Below are positions 24,451 through 32,462 of a stretch of 64,000 nt of DNA, piece by piece. Source of the DNA: Psychromonas sp. 14N.309.X.WAT.B.A12 (GTDB lineage Bacteria > Pseudomonadota > Gammaproteobacteria > Enterobacterales > Psychromonadaceae); contig NZ_JAPNXS010000002.1 of assembly GCF_030397575.1 (NCBI RefSeq), forward strand, positions 310,001 to 374,000, read 5' to 3'. The notes under the pieces were generated by a model. That model worked only from the letters and a program-made list of their open reading frames with translations, was not told where the DNA came from and searched no databases. Each line of letters starts with the position of its first letter. The stretch's first letter is position 1. Both the position numbers and the translations under genes were made by a program.

Positions 24451-27300
24451 ATGACAACCACCCACTTTTTCACACCGACTAACCTCATAGGAAAAGTATT
24501 AGGTTCCAAAGGCCTTAAATTTGATACTGACACCTTAGAAATACACGTTAGCAATGCATTATCAACAGTACACAACATCTCAAATACAATTGAATTTGTT
24601 GATTTAAAAACAAAATGGTACGGATCACAATTAACCATTACATGTGCTGATAAGCCTTACACATTTAATTTCCTTAAACAAACACAAGCTCAACGGTTAG
24701 TGAATGAGCTTAATACCCACATTATAGCCAACCTACAGCTATATATAGAAAGTGCTGTTAATAAATGGGAATACCAAGTATTCACACGTTATCCCAGACA
24801 AAGTCAGTTTGAAGAGTTATCTCATATTTGTGAGATATTTAACAAAGGGGTAAACCAAAAGAAGCATCCTTGGTCTGACTATATTAATTCAGAAAAAATG
24901 ACGACCATAAACGCCATTAGCCAGTGTTACCCATTACAATACCAAACTCTTCAACAGCAACATGAAACGATACAGCTACAAGAAAGGGCTGATTTTTTTG
25001 ATCGTGTTGAATCGAACCCTCTCACGCTGGACCAACGAAAAGGGGTATTACGCTCCGATGATTTAAATATGGTATTAGCGGCCGCTGGTACCGGTAAAAC
25101 ATCGGTAATGGTCGCTAAAGCATTAGATTTAATCGATAGAGGGCTAGCGGAGCCAGATGAAATATTAATCCTGGCATACAATAAAGCAGCAGCTAATGAG
25201 TTAAAAGAACGATTACAAGATAAAGCCAGTAGAAGTGACATATCCCTTCATAAAACCCCTCACATCTCTACCTTTCACTCGTTAGGTCGACAGATCCTAA
25301 AAGAAGCTGGTATCTCAACTTACATGAGCATCTTCGTGGAAGATCCACTAAAACTGCAACAATGGATCACAGAATGGTTACACCAATATATAACACAAGA
25401 TATTAGTCGATTAGTTGATTTTATCAGTTTAACACCTGAGCCTGTTGATCCATTTAGTATCAACACACAGGCAGAATATGAAGCGTATCTCAGAGATAAT
25501 GAGTTGCGTACATTGAATGGCGAATTAGTAAAAGGCTATCAAGAATTAATTATTGCTAACTTCCTCTACCTAAATGGTGTTCCTTATACTTATGAAGCGC
25601 GTTATGTCAGTAAACGCCGTATTGAAGTCGGTTTTGATTACACGCCAGATTTCCACTTGGATGAAACGGATATTTACATCGAACATTTTGGCATCGATAG
25701 AGCGGGTAAAACGCGCCCAGATATTGATGCAATCCAATATAATGAAGAGATGGAAAGCAAACGCGCATTGCATATTGAGTGTGGAACGACCCTAGTGGAA
25801 AGCTTTCATTATGAATGGGTAGAAGAAACACTCACGTCGGGATTAGAAAAGCAACTAAAAGAACTCAATATTGAATTCAACCCTATTAATAGTGAAGCTC
25901 TATTTGAGCAATTAAAAGAGTCAGGAAAAATAGCGAATTGGAGTGAACTCTTATTAAAAGCATTAGCGTCTATAAGGGTTGAGAGATTAGATGCAGAAGG
26001 GATGTTCGAGCGATTTACTAAGTTAGGAATAGCTCAACCGCAAAAATATACCTCATTATTAGATGCCTTACATGTCAGCTATGTTCAACAGCTTCAAGAG
26101 CAAGATGCTATTGACTTTGACGATATGATCATACGCAGCATTGAATCCATAAACACGGGGTTATTTGCTCCTAAATGGAGCTATGTACTTGTTGACGAGT
26201 TTCAAGATATCTCAACCTCTCGCATCGATTTAGTGAAATCTATCGTTAAACATGGACCTACTCCTTCTCTTACCGTTGTGGGAGATGACTGGCAGTCTAT
26301 TTATCGCTTCTCAGGTGGTAAACTTGAATTAACCACCAGGTTTGGTGAATTAGTTGGCCCTTTTACGGAAACCAAGCTACAAAAAACTTTCCGATATAAC
26401 AATAGTATTGCAGATACCGCAGGTATGTTCATTATGGAGAACCCAGAGCAAAATAAGAAATATATCGAAACCCATACCCAAACCGAGACACCGCAAGTCT
26501 ACCTACTCGATGATAAACTCAATACTAAGGATGGCTTGTACCAACGCGTTGTTGAAGTGATCACTAAAATTAAAGCAAAGGATCAAGAAGGAAGTATTGC
26601 AGTAATTGGGCGTTATAATTATTTACTTAATGAAAGCAAATCGGCGGTGTCGCAAGCAAACTTAAATGATAATGTCGCATTTTGGAGCTTCCATAAATCC
26701 AAGGGTTTGGAAGCTGATTACTGTATTTTAATTGGCTTTTCTCAGGGTAAATTAGGGTTTCCAAATGACAATAAAGATCAAATTGTCATTGAAGCATTAT
26801 TGCCTATGCTAGATGAGTTCCCTCATTCAGAAGAAAGACGCTTATTTTACGTTGGGCTTACACGCGCGAAAAAGAAATTGTATATCATTGGTGATCCAAG
26901 CTCTCCCTCTTCATTTATCATTGAGTTACTTGCGCCGAAATATAACATTAATATCCACTCTAAAGCCTTCCAAGAGACATACCGTAAAATATTTAAGTGT
27001 ACTAACTGTGAAGCAGGTTACTTGAAATTAGTGAACGGGAAATTTGGTTCATTCTATGCCTGCAGCACAGGCAAAGGCTGTAAAGTCGGTAAAGCCAGGG
27101 TTTGCTCTGCATGTGGGGCGCCCTCTATCGATAAATTGCATGCGAGCGAATGTAATAATCAAGCATGTAATCACGCGATGAAGATTTGCGAAAAATGCGG
27201 AAGGCCAATGAAGCTTCGCTCAGGTAAATATGGCGAGTTTTGGGGCTGTACTGGCTATGGTATTAAAGATGACCAGTGCAAACACACGGCGAAGCAATAA
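24451..27300 (+). CDS. HelD/UvrD-like superfamily 1 helicase with nuclease-like insertion and topoisomerase-type zinc fingers
   Basis: This 949-residue protein begins with a roughly 190-residue HelD-like N-domain. Helicase motifs then follow: Q motif LTLDQRKGVL, Walker A AAAGTGKTSV (about 209-218), motif Ia ILILAYNKAAANEL, motif II VLVDEFQDIS (about 580), motif III VVGDDWQSIYRF, motif V FHKSKGLEADY and motif VI RRLFYVGLTRAKKKLYI. Between motifs, YTPDFHL... and IYIEHFG (about 397-414) form a PD-(D/E)xK-like pattern, also seen in helicase IV relatives. The C-terminal 100 residues carry 12 or more Cys in CxxC pairs (topoisomerase zinc ribbons). It is a probable DNA repair or defence helicase, cargo behind the tns operon. 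Start ATG is supported by homology rather than a clear ribosome site. Confidence 0.85.
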   Translation: MTTTHFFTPTNLIGKVLGSKGLKFDTDTLEIHVSNALSTVHNISNTIEFVDLKTKWYGSQLTITCADKPYTFNFLKQTQAQRLVNELNTHIIANLQLYIESAVNKWEYQVFTRYPRQSQFEELSHICEIFNKGVNQKKHPWSDYINSEKMTTINAISQCYPLQYQTLQQQHETIQLQERADFFDRVESNPLTLDQRKGVLRSDDLNMVLAAAGTGKTSVMVAKALDLIDRGLAEPDEILILAYNKAAANELKERLQDKASRSDISLHKTPHISTFHSLGRQILKEAGISTYMSIFVEDPLKLQQWITEWLHQYITQDISRLVDFISLTPEPVDPFSINTQAEYEAYLRDNELRTLNGELVKGYQELIIANFLYLNGVPYTYEARYVSKRRIEVGFDYTPDFHLDETDIYIEHFGIDRAGKTRPDIDAIQYNEEMESKRALHIECGTTLVESFHYEWVEETLTSGLEKQLKELNIEFNPINSEALFEQLKESGKIANWSELLLKALASIRVERLDAEGMFERFTKLGIAQPQKYTSLLDALHVSYVQQLQEQDAIDFDDMIIRSIESINTGLFAPKWSYVLVDEFQDISTSRIDLVKSIVKHGPTPSLTVVGDDWQSIYRFSGGKLELTTRFGELVGPFTETKLQKTFRYNNSIADTAGMFIMENPEQNKKYIETHTQTETPQVYLLDDKLNTKDGLYQRVVEVITKIKAKDQEGSIAVIGRYNYLLNESKSAVSQANLNDNVAFWSFHKSKGLEADYCILIGFSQGKLGFPNDNKDQIVIEALLPMLDEFPHSEERRLFYVGLTRAKKKLYIIGDPSSPSSFIIELLAPKYNINIHSKAFQETYRKIFKCTNCEAGYLKLVNGKFGSFYACSTGKGCKVGKARVCSACGAPSIDKLHASECNNQACNHAMKICEKCGRPMKLRSGKYGEFWGCTGYGIKDDQCKHTAKQ

Positions 27301-27761
27301 CCTCATAACAGTTAAGCCATATCAGGGGAATAAAGCCTAAAAACCCCCTGTTCATTGCCATATTAAAGCGAAAGTGAAATCGTGAGGTTAAGCCATTATC
27401 CAAAGGCTAAAACCGTTGTAAACTTTCACTTGATTAAATGCCTAGTATCGCGCTGTTAGCACTTAAAAATAACAGTTATCCACCAATATGGTCATGAAGC
27501 TTTCATTTTCTAGCAAAAAATTAGCTATTTAACATAAGCAGTAATTTTGTGAAGATCACTTATAGGTTTTTATTAGTGTGAGTTTAAAATGTCAAAGCGA
27601 TATTTACTATCATTGTTGTAGTTCAACATATTTACATAGATATACATTACTACAAAACACTTCTGAAAGTTATATTACAATGACTATATTTACAGATAAA
27701 GTTGATTGTTTTATAGAAAATAGATATTGTTCTGACCTATTTAGATTCGGAATATTAAGTT
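27301..27761. other. 460 bp noncoding stretch with two inverted repeats
   Basis: CAGGGG (27323-27328) and CCCCTG (27345-27350) form a terminator-like hairpin after the helicase. AAAGTGAA near 27370 pairs with TTTCACTT near 27427 across a long loop. A 64-codon frame at 27578 has no recognisable features and I do not call it a gene. Confidence 0.5.
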
Positions 27762-28262
27762 ATGAAATATAAAATTTTACAGAAGACAACAGTTACATTA
27801 GCCGTTGATATTATGAGTGAAAGAGCAGATGAAGAAACCAAACAATTGCAAGAACAGGGGTATAAAATAGTATGTTATGAGTTAGAAGCCCAATCAGCTT
27901 CGGAGGCAATTGATAAATGGGATTTACAAAATCAAATAAAATCAGATAATGCGAAAGTAAATACTAAAGTGTATAAACCAGATTACGAATCAAATTATAA
28001 TGTTGCTCAATTGGTTACTACCATATTAAGTTTTATAGGTTGGTGTACAGTTATTGTCGGTGTAATTATAATTTTTGTTGGATTCGGAAGCATGGCTGGG
28101 CGCTATAACCCCAATTTTTTTCAAGTAATAATAGCAATGACACCTGGCTTTATAACAATAATGACAGGGCTTTTCTCAGTCGCATGCGCACAATTTTTGA
28201 AAGCCACTGTCGATAATGCAGACCAAACTTATCAAATACTTAAACATTTAAAATTAAAATAA
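27762..28262 (+). CDS. Small membrane protein of unknown function
   Basis: The 166-residue protein has a charged helical N-domain (1-85), then two membrane helices at about 88-112 (LVTTILSFIGWCTVIVGVII) and 122-146 (FFQVIIAMTPGFITIMTGLF), and a short basic tail. The first 50 residues (ADEETKQLQEQGYKIVCYELEAQSASEAIDKW) look like a small soluble domain joined to the membrane. The family was not recognised. It is a single gene followed by a terminator, between the helicase and hipBST. Confidence 0.7.
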   Translation: MKYKILQKTTVTLAVDIMSERADEETKQLQEQGYKIVCYELEAQSASEAIDKWDLQNQIKSDNAKVNTKVYKPDYESNYNVAQLVTTILSFIGWCTVIVGVIIIFVGFGSMAGRYNPNFFQVIIAMTPGFITIMTGLFSVACAQFLKATVDNADQTYQILKHLKLK

Positions 28263-28352
28263 ACTAGATTAATTCAGCGGGACACATAATAGTTTTTACA
28301 GAGTTAGGACTTTTTATATTAACAATAATACCTATTATATGCACAACTTCGA

Positions 28353-28377
28353 TGCTACCAGAAATGGTAGCCTTTTT
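28353..28377 (+). terminator. Rho-independent terminator
   Basis: GCTACC-agaaat-GGTAGC followed by CTTTTT; it lies 90 bp after the membrane protein. The rest of 28378-28650 is AT-rich without a visible gene. Confidence 0.75.
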
Positions 28378-28652
28378 AGTGTTTAGCAGTAAATATTCTC
28401 TGGCTTATTCTGTCCCTTATCGAGCTAGAGCAGCCCCCCGCCGTAGCCCCATTTCAAGTAAATCATCTAGCTATATCAATACAAATAAAATACTTGTAAG
28501 CCTCAGGTAAACCACCAAAAAACATTCATATAAGATTATTCCAATCATTTTTTCAACAAAAATACCATATTTGAATTACAATCAAATTAAAGAATCATAA
28601 AAGAAACATTTTTCATTAAAAATAATAAAAACAATCATATTTGAAACTTTTA

Positions 28653-28677
28653 AGTTCATATATTTCATATATGAACT
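28653..28677. promoter_or_regulatory. Operator palindrome upstream of hipB
   Basis: AGTTCATATA-tttca-TATATGAACT is a perfect 10-bp inverted repeat 34 bp before hipB, of the type bound by the HipB antitoxin for autorepression. It overlaps the likely promoter. Confidence 0.75.
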
Positions 28678-28710
28678 ATTATTGATAATTATAATAAAAA
28701 GGAAGCTTTT

Positions 28711-29028
28711 ATGAACGACAATTCAATTATCAAAATGCGACATGAAATTGATGAACTATATAGTATGTTAGCTAAAACAGTCGATGAGCTAGAGACAAGA
28801 ATCATTAATCCAAATGATGGTCTAGACCTCAATGACATGAATGCATTAGCAAAGCTGATGAGTAATAAACGTAAAGAAATTGGAATATCAATGGAAGATT
28901 TAGAGCTTCAAACTAACCTTTCATATTCAACTTTGAACCGCATATTCTCTAATCCTTCTAACACCAGTTTTTCAAGTGTAATTATGGTATTAAAAGAGCT
29001 AGGTATAAAGTCATGGGCAGAAAAGTAA
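28711..29028 (+). CDS. hipB: HipB-like DNA-binding protein of a HipBST toxin-antitoxin system
   Basis: The 105-residue protein has a helical N-terminal extension (1-45) and a C-terminal Xre-type helix-turn-helix (LAKLMSNKRKEIGISMEDLELQTNLSYSTLNRIF, about 46-80). In tripartite HipBST systems HipB binds the operator and supports, but is not, the main antitoxin. The ATG has AAGGAAG 8 nt upstream. It overlaps hipS by 16 bp, showing coupling. Confidence 0.82.
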   Translation: MNDNSIIKMRHEIDELYSMLAKTVDELETRIINPNDGLDLNDMNALAKLMSNKRKEIGISMEDLELQTNLSYSTLNRIFSNPSNTSFSSVIMVLKELGIKSWAEK

Positions 29029-29324
29029 ATGTTTTTATGTTTGATATATTGGTAGGTACGCTAGAAGAAAAAGCTAATAAATATGTTTTTGCTTATGATT
29101 CTGACTACAAAGGAAAGCCTATATCTCTAAGCATCCCTAATTCAACTCCAATCCACGAAAGCAAGGATTTACATCCATACTTTATGAGTCTGGTTCCAGA
29201 AGGCTGGCTAAAGAAAAGGTATTCAGAAATACAGAGAATTGATGAAAGAGACTCATTTGGTTTTTTGATAGAGAATGGTGCTGACTTAATAGGAGCCATC
29301 TCAATCGAATCAATAATCACGTAA
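29013..29324 (+). CDS. hipS: HipS-like antitoxin (HipA N-terminal subdomain as a separate protein)
   Basis: The 103-residue protein has the HipA N1 domain features: VFMFDILVGTLEE at the start and HPYFMSLVPEGWLKKRY in the middle, then GADLIGAISI. In classical HipA this domain is fused to the kinase. In HipBST it is free and acts as the antitoxin. Gene order B-S-T with overlap to hipB supports the assignment. Confidence 0.85.
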   Translation: MGRKVNVFMFDILVGTLEEKANKYVFAYDSDYKGKPISLSIPNSTPIHESKDLHPYFMSLVPEGWLKKRYSEIQRIDERDSFGFLIENGADLIGAISIESIIT

Positions 29325-29370
29325 TCCATAACCCAATACATAAATGCAACTAAAAGCTTAAGAGAAACCA

Positions 29371-30399
29371 ATGAACCTCGATAGATGTCTAATTACATTA
29401 GAGCCGCTTAAAGGAAAAAAGGAGCTATCTAAAGGGTATACAAGCAAAGGCATTAAATACCTTACAGGCAGTAGCCAAACAAGCGTTACATTACCTTTCA
29501 CTCGAAGCCAATTTATACAAGTTGGGCCTATCAACCAAAAAGGTATGAGTATTTCAGGATACCAACCAAAGTTATTAATGGGTATCGACAATAATGAGTT
29601 TAAAGTTTTAAAAAATCACTCTACTTACATTCTTAAGGCTTCTCCAGAGCAATTCCCAATGCTTGCAGAAAATGAGCATGCAATAATGCTTGTGATGAAA
29701 AAACTAGGTTTTGAAGTACCACCATTCGGTCTTATTGCATTTTTAAAAGAGAGAAGTGAGGAGTCTGTAGAATATGCTTTTATTATTAAACGCTACGATA
29801 GAGTTAACGCATTAGAAAAAATCCACCAAGAGCAATTAGACGGCTCAATGAACATATCTAACAAATATGGGGATATAAATGGTGTTTCAAAAATTAGCTA
29901 TGAACAAGTATGTAACTTTTTAATTAAAAATATTGATTCAAGCTTAAAATTCAAACAAGACCTTTTCTTAAGGATAGTCTATGCCTATGTGTTAGGAAAC
30001 AATGACCTACACTTACGTAATTTTGGAATATTAGTGCCTAAAATTGGACGAGAAAGCTTAGCTCCTGTTTATGACTATGTATCAAGCATTCCTTATTTTG
30101 AAGGGGCCTCGCTAGCTTTCCTCTTATTTACTACAGAGGAAAATGAAAAAGCCTTACCTGATGCAATTAATACTAAGCATGTCCCTTATAAAGGATATGA
30201 TTTTATCTTATTTGCCAAGTTGATTGGAATTAGTGAAAAAATGGCATTAAAACTACTTTTCGATGCAACCAACAAGAAGGCATCAATCATCCTAGATACC
30301 ATTAATGTTAGCTACATGAAAGATGAACATAAAAGTAAAGTGATAGCTTATACAAAGCTAAAGTTAAAAGCTCTTACAGAAACGATACGAAAAACATAA
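29371..30399 (+). CDS. hipT: HipT-like serine/threonine kinase toxin
   Basis: The 342-residue kinase lacks the HipA N1 domain. S60-I61-S62 in GMSISGYQPKLL is the Gly-rich loop with the SIS autophosphorylation motif of HipT. D212 and N217 (LGNNDLHLRNFG) are the catalytic loop, and D235 (PVYDYVSS) binds metal; the 23-residue spacing matches E. coli HipT D210/D233. HipT phosphorylates tryptophanyl-tRNA synthetase in the studied case, halting translation. All key residues are intact. It lies 46 bp after hipS, likely in the same transcript. Confidence 0.88.
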   Translation: MNLDRCLITLEPLKGKKELSKGYTSKGIKYLTGSSQTSVTLPFTRSQFIQVGPINQKGMSISGYQPKLLMGIDNNEFKVLKNHSTYILKASPEQFPMLAENEHAIMLVMKKLGFEVPPFGLIAFLKERSEESVEYAFIIKRYDRVNALEKIHQEQLDGSMNISNKYGDINGVSKISYEQVCNFLIKNIDSSLKFKQDLFLRIVYAYVLGNNDLHLRNFGILVPKIGRESLAPVYDYVSSIPYFEGASLAFLLFTTEENEKALPDAINTKHVPYKGYDFILFAKLIGISEKMALKLLFDATNKKASIILDTINVSYMKDEHKSKVIAYTKLKLKALTETIRKT

Positions 30400-30518
30400 T
30401 TCTAAATATATGACTGACCCACTAATATTAAGCTATACTCAATCTAGTATATTTAAGGCGTTACGTATTATTTTTTTATTAATACCAACTCTCTGTGACT
30501 CATTAAAATTACCTATTT

Positions 30519-30726
30519 TGTCACAAACTTAATTAAAATAATCATTGCTATAAAGTATCGACATTTCTAATTTGTCACAAACTTAATTCAATATTCTTAC
30601 TTTCTGAGGTCAGGAAAACTTTACCCCTTTGTCACAAACTTAATTAAGAATCATCACTTGTGTTAAGTATTAATTAAGTTTGTGACAATTTTAATTAAGT
30701 TTGTGACTTTAATTAAGTTTGTGACA
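30519..30726. repeat. Miniature array of Tn7-type end repeats (three spaced plus three packed)
   Basis: TGTCACAAACTTAATTAA-type repeats begin at 30519, 30573 and 30630 in one orientation, spaced by 54 and 57 bp. Three inverted copies (TTAATTAAGTTTGTGAC, about 30670-30686, 30690-30706, 30709-30726) are packed head to tail, ending GTGACA. The TGT...ACA termini and the spaced-left, packed-right design are those of Tn7 L and R ends. No gene lies inside and no matching 5-bp target duplication is visible (TATTT left, AATCT right). An 11-bp direct repeat TTACCTATTTT occurs at 30509-30519 and 30767-30777. Confidence 0.7.
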
Positions 30727-30744
30727 AATCTTAGTTCCAAATAA

Positions 30745-30777
30745 AAAATAGGCAAACATTATGTGGTTACCTATTTT
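30745..30777. repeat. Small inverted repeat beside the end-repeat array
   Basis: AAAATAGG (30745-30752) and CCTATTTT (30770-30777) form an 8-bp stem. The second arm is part of the 11-bp direct repeat shared with 30509-30519. Confidence 0.5.
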
Positions 30778-30841
30778 AAATGTTCATTTGTGTAACTTTC
30801 TAACTATAAAAGGTTTTGTGATTGTCTATCAATCAAAGTGA

Positions 30842-30935
30842 CATAACTCATGTTTTAATTCTCAGTAAGTAACAACATCACTTTCGCCCCCAAAGCGAGA
30901 TAGAAAACTGACTTGACGCTTAAACTCTTGTTATG
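30842..30935 (-). other. attC site with intact IS1111 target sequence
   Basis: CATAAC (30842) and GTTATG (30930-30935) are the complementary ends. The site contains CAAAGCGAGATAG (30891-30903), the uninterrupted form of the sequence split by IS1111 at 8309 and 543. It closes the last cassette of array B. Confidence 0.65.
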
Positions 30936-31746
30936 TGCCAGAACTCCCTTCTGGGGTTTCAATATATGGTGTGTAGTTAAACTCCTCGAATTCTACTTTA
31001 AAGGCTAGTTCGCTTCTTTTACCACGATATAATTTCACATGAGGGTTCTGGCCTTTAAGAACTAAACATATTATTTCTAACATTTCAAAAGGCATATTAG
31101 GCCCGAAATAGACACCAGTTAAAATTTCAGGGGGGTATGTGTAAGCAGTTCCTGCATCACTATGAATGACTCTCCATTCTTTCTCGTAAGCCCAAGATTT
31201 TGACTTTGTACAAAACAAGTTCATCATTTCATCTCGATCACCATCTGCATAAATACTTTTAATATTTAACAACGGGATGTTTTCTACATAGTCTACTTTT
31301 CTAGCTCTCTCGAATAATTCGTGATTAGTAGAGAACTCAAGACAAAAGCCAGTGTATTTATCTGCGTAATGTGCCCACATTAAGAGTTCATCGCTTACTT
31401 CCGAAAAACAAGATACACCTCTACTGCGGATGAAATTGTCAATTATTTGCTCACTAGCATCTTTTGCAGTTCGAAATAGTCCTGGTTTTAATTCTTTTAA
31501 TGAGGCTTTATCAAGTTTTTCTTTGACTTCTTTAGGGCAATCCTTAGCCAAATAAACTTCACGCAAGCTCTCTATTTCAGAATCAGTCGGTTCTGCTATC
31601 TGCGCTTTTAGAGCACAATCGTAAGGATCATTAAAGCCGGAAGGAGGTGCAAAATAAACTGTTTGTGATTTAAGGTTTACTAAGGACTGAACCGAAACAG
31701 ATTCATATTTATATAATTTTTTTGGAATATTCAACACAGCCTCCAT
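30931..31746 (-). CDS. DUF2971 protein (integron cassette)
   Basis: The 271-residue soluble protein has the DUF2971 signatures FNDPYDC (about 34), SCFSE...LLMWAHYADKYTGFCLEF (about 115-140) and WAYEKEWRVI (about 190). Function is unknown; the family is common in defence islands and integrons. The frame extends to 31824, but those 26 residues would be encoded in attC, so the ATG at 31746 is preferred. Another DUF2971 cassette is at 34417; the two are clearly different sequences. Confidence 0.82.
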   Translation of the reverse strand: MEAVLNIPKKLYKYESVSVQSLVNLKSQTVYFAPPSGFNDPYDCALKAQIAEPTDSEIESLREVYLAKDCPKEVKEKLDKASLKELKPGLFRTAKDASEQIIDNFIRSRGVSCFSEVSDELLMWAHYADKYTGFCLEFSTNHELFERARKVDYVENIPLLNIKSIYADGDRDEMMNLFCTKSKSWAYEKEWRVIHSDAGTAYTYPPEILTGVYFGPNMPFEMLEIICLVLKGQNPHVKLYRGKRSELAFKVEFEEFNYTPYIETPEGSSGT

Positions 31747-31750
31747 GGCA

Positions 31751-31850
31751 CATAACGCCCTGCTCACTGGCGCTCGGGATTGACGCTGTTTTTGAGTCTT
31801 TTTCAAAAACCGTGCCGAGACCAAAGCGTCCAGTGGAGCAGCTTGTTATA
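31751..31850 (-). other. attC recombination site
   Basis: CATAACGCCCTGCTCACTGG and CCAGTGGAGCAGCTTGTTAT are long complementary outer arms, with the loop region around GACGCTGTTTTTGAG. Confidence 0.88.
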
Positions 31851-31853
31851 CGT

Positions 31854-32426
31854 TTATTTCTTTGCGTCATCTGTTTTGCTAGAAGACGAATCCTCACTTG
31901 ATTGTGACGGTGAGTCGTTACTGGTTGGACGCATTCTAGATGCCCCATTTAGGCTTTTCTTTTCAGTATTGTCATTCTGTTTAACCATTCTTTCAATTTT
32001 ATTACTCATTCGATATTCCTTTTCTCTTGATTTTTCTATGCTTGAAAATACACCAACTAACAATGTAAAAATGACTCCCAAAACAAATGAAAACACAGCT
32101 GTTTTGTCAAGTACATCTAATAAAACATCGTTAGTGTCATTACCAGCGACAACACTCTCTAAATAACCTGAATTACGCGAAAAAATACATAAAACAGACA
32201 CTATGCATACTAAGAAAAAAAACAAAGCTAATGCATACATTATTGCTGTAAATGAAGTGTTACTACCAACCGTAGTTAAAAGCGTAACTAATAAACCAAT
32301 GCCTGCGGATGATAAACTAAGCAAATGCTTGTCTTTTTCAAACCTTGTTGTATACCAAGCACTCAATGTATTTGAGTAGAATGCTAATTTTTTTTGGTTT
32401 TCTAACTCTTTATCACTTGCGTCCAT
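31854..32426 (-). CDS. Membrane protein of unknown function (integron cassette)
   Basis: The 190-residue protein has three predicted membrane helices (about 40-55, 60-82 and 112-130) after a helical N-terminus. It ends in a long charged, Ser-rich cytoplasmic tail (SPSQSSEDSSSSKTDDAKK). The overall plan, a helix then paired membrane segments, resembles small effectors of the SLATT kind, but I see no diagnostic motif. The ATG is 36 bp from the IS insertion that split its upstream attC. Confidence 0.65.
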   Translation of the reverse strand: MDASDKELENQKKLAFYSNTLSAWYTTRFEKDKHLLSLSSAGIGLLVTLLTTVGSNTSFTAIMYALALFFFLVCIVSVLCIFSRNSGYLESVVAGNDTNDVLLDVLDKTAVFSFVLGVIFTLLVGVFSSIEKSREKEYRMSNKIERMVKQNDNTEKKSLNGASRMRPTSNDSPSQSSEDSSSSKTDDAKK

Positions 32427-32462
32427 TTATTGGAAACCCTCGAGTTTATGGCAACGTATAAC

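Noticed and set aside
27578-27772. 64-codon open frame before the membrane protein gene
   Set aside because: No ribosome site, no recognisable motif, and it overlaps the start of the credible gene at 27762.
30519-30726. CRISPR array or plasmid-type iteron origin
   Set aside because: Repeats are in two opposed blocks with unequal spacing (54 and 57 versus about 20 bp), and no Rep or Cas gene is adjacent. The TGT/ACA termini fit transposon ends better.
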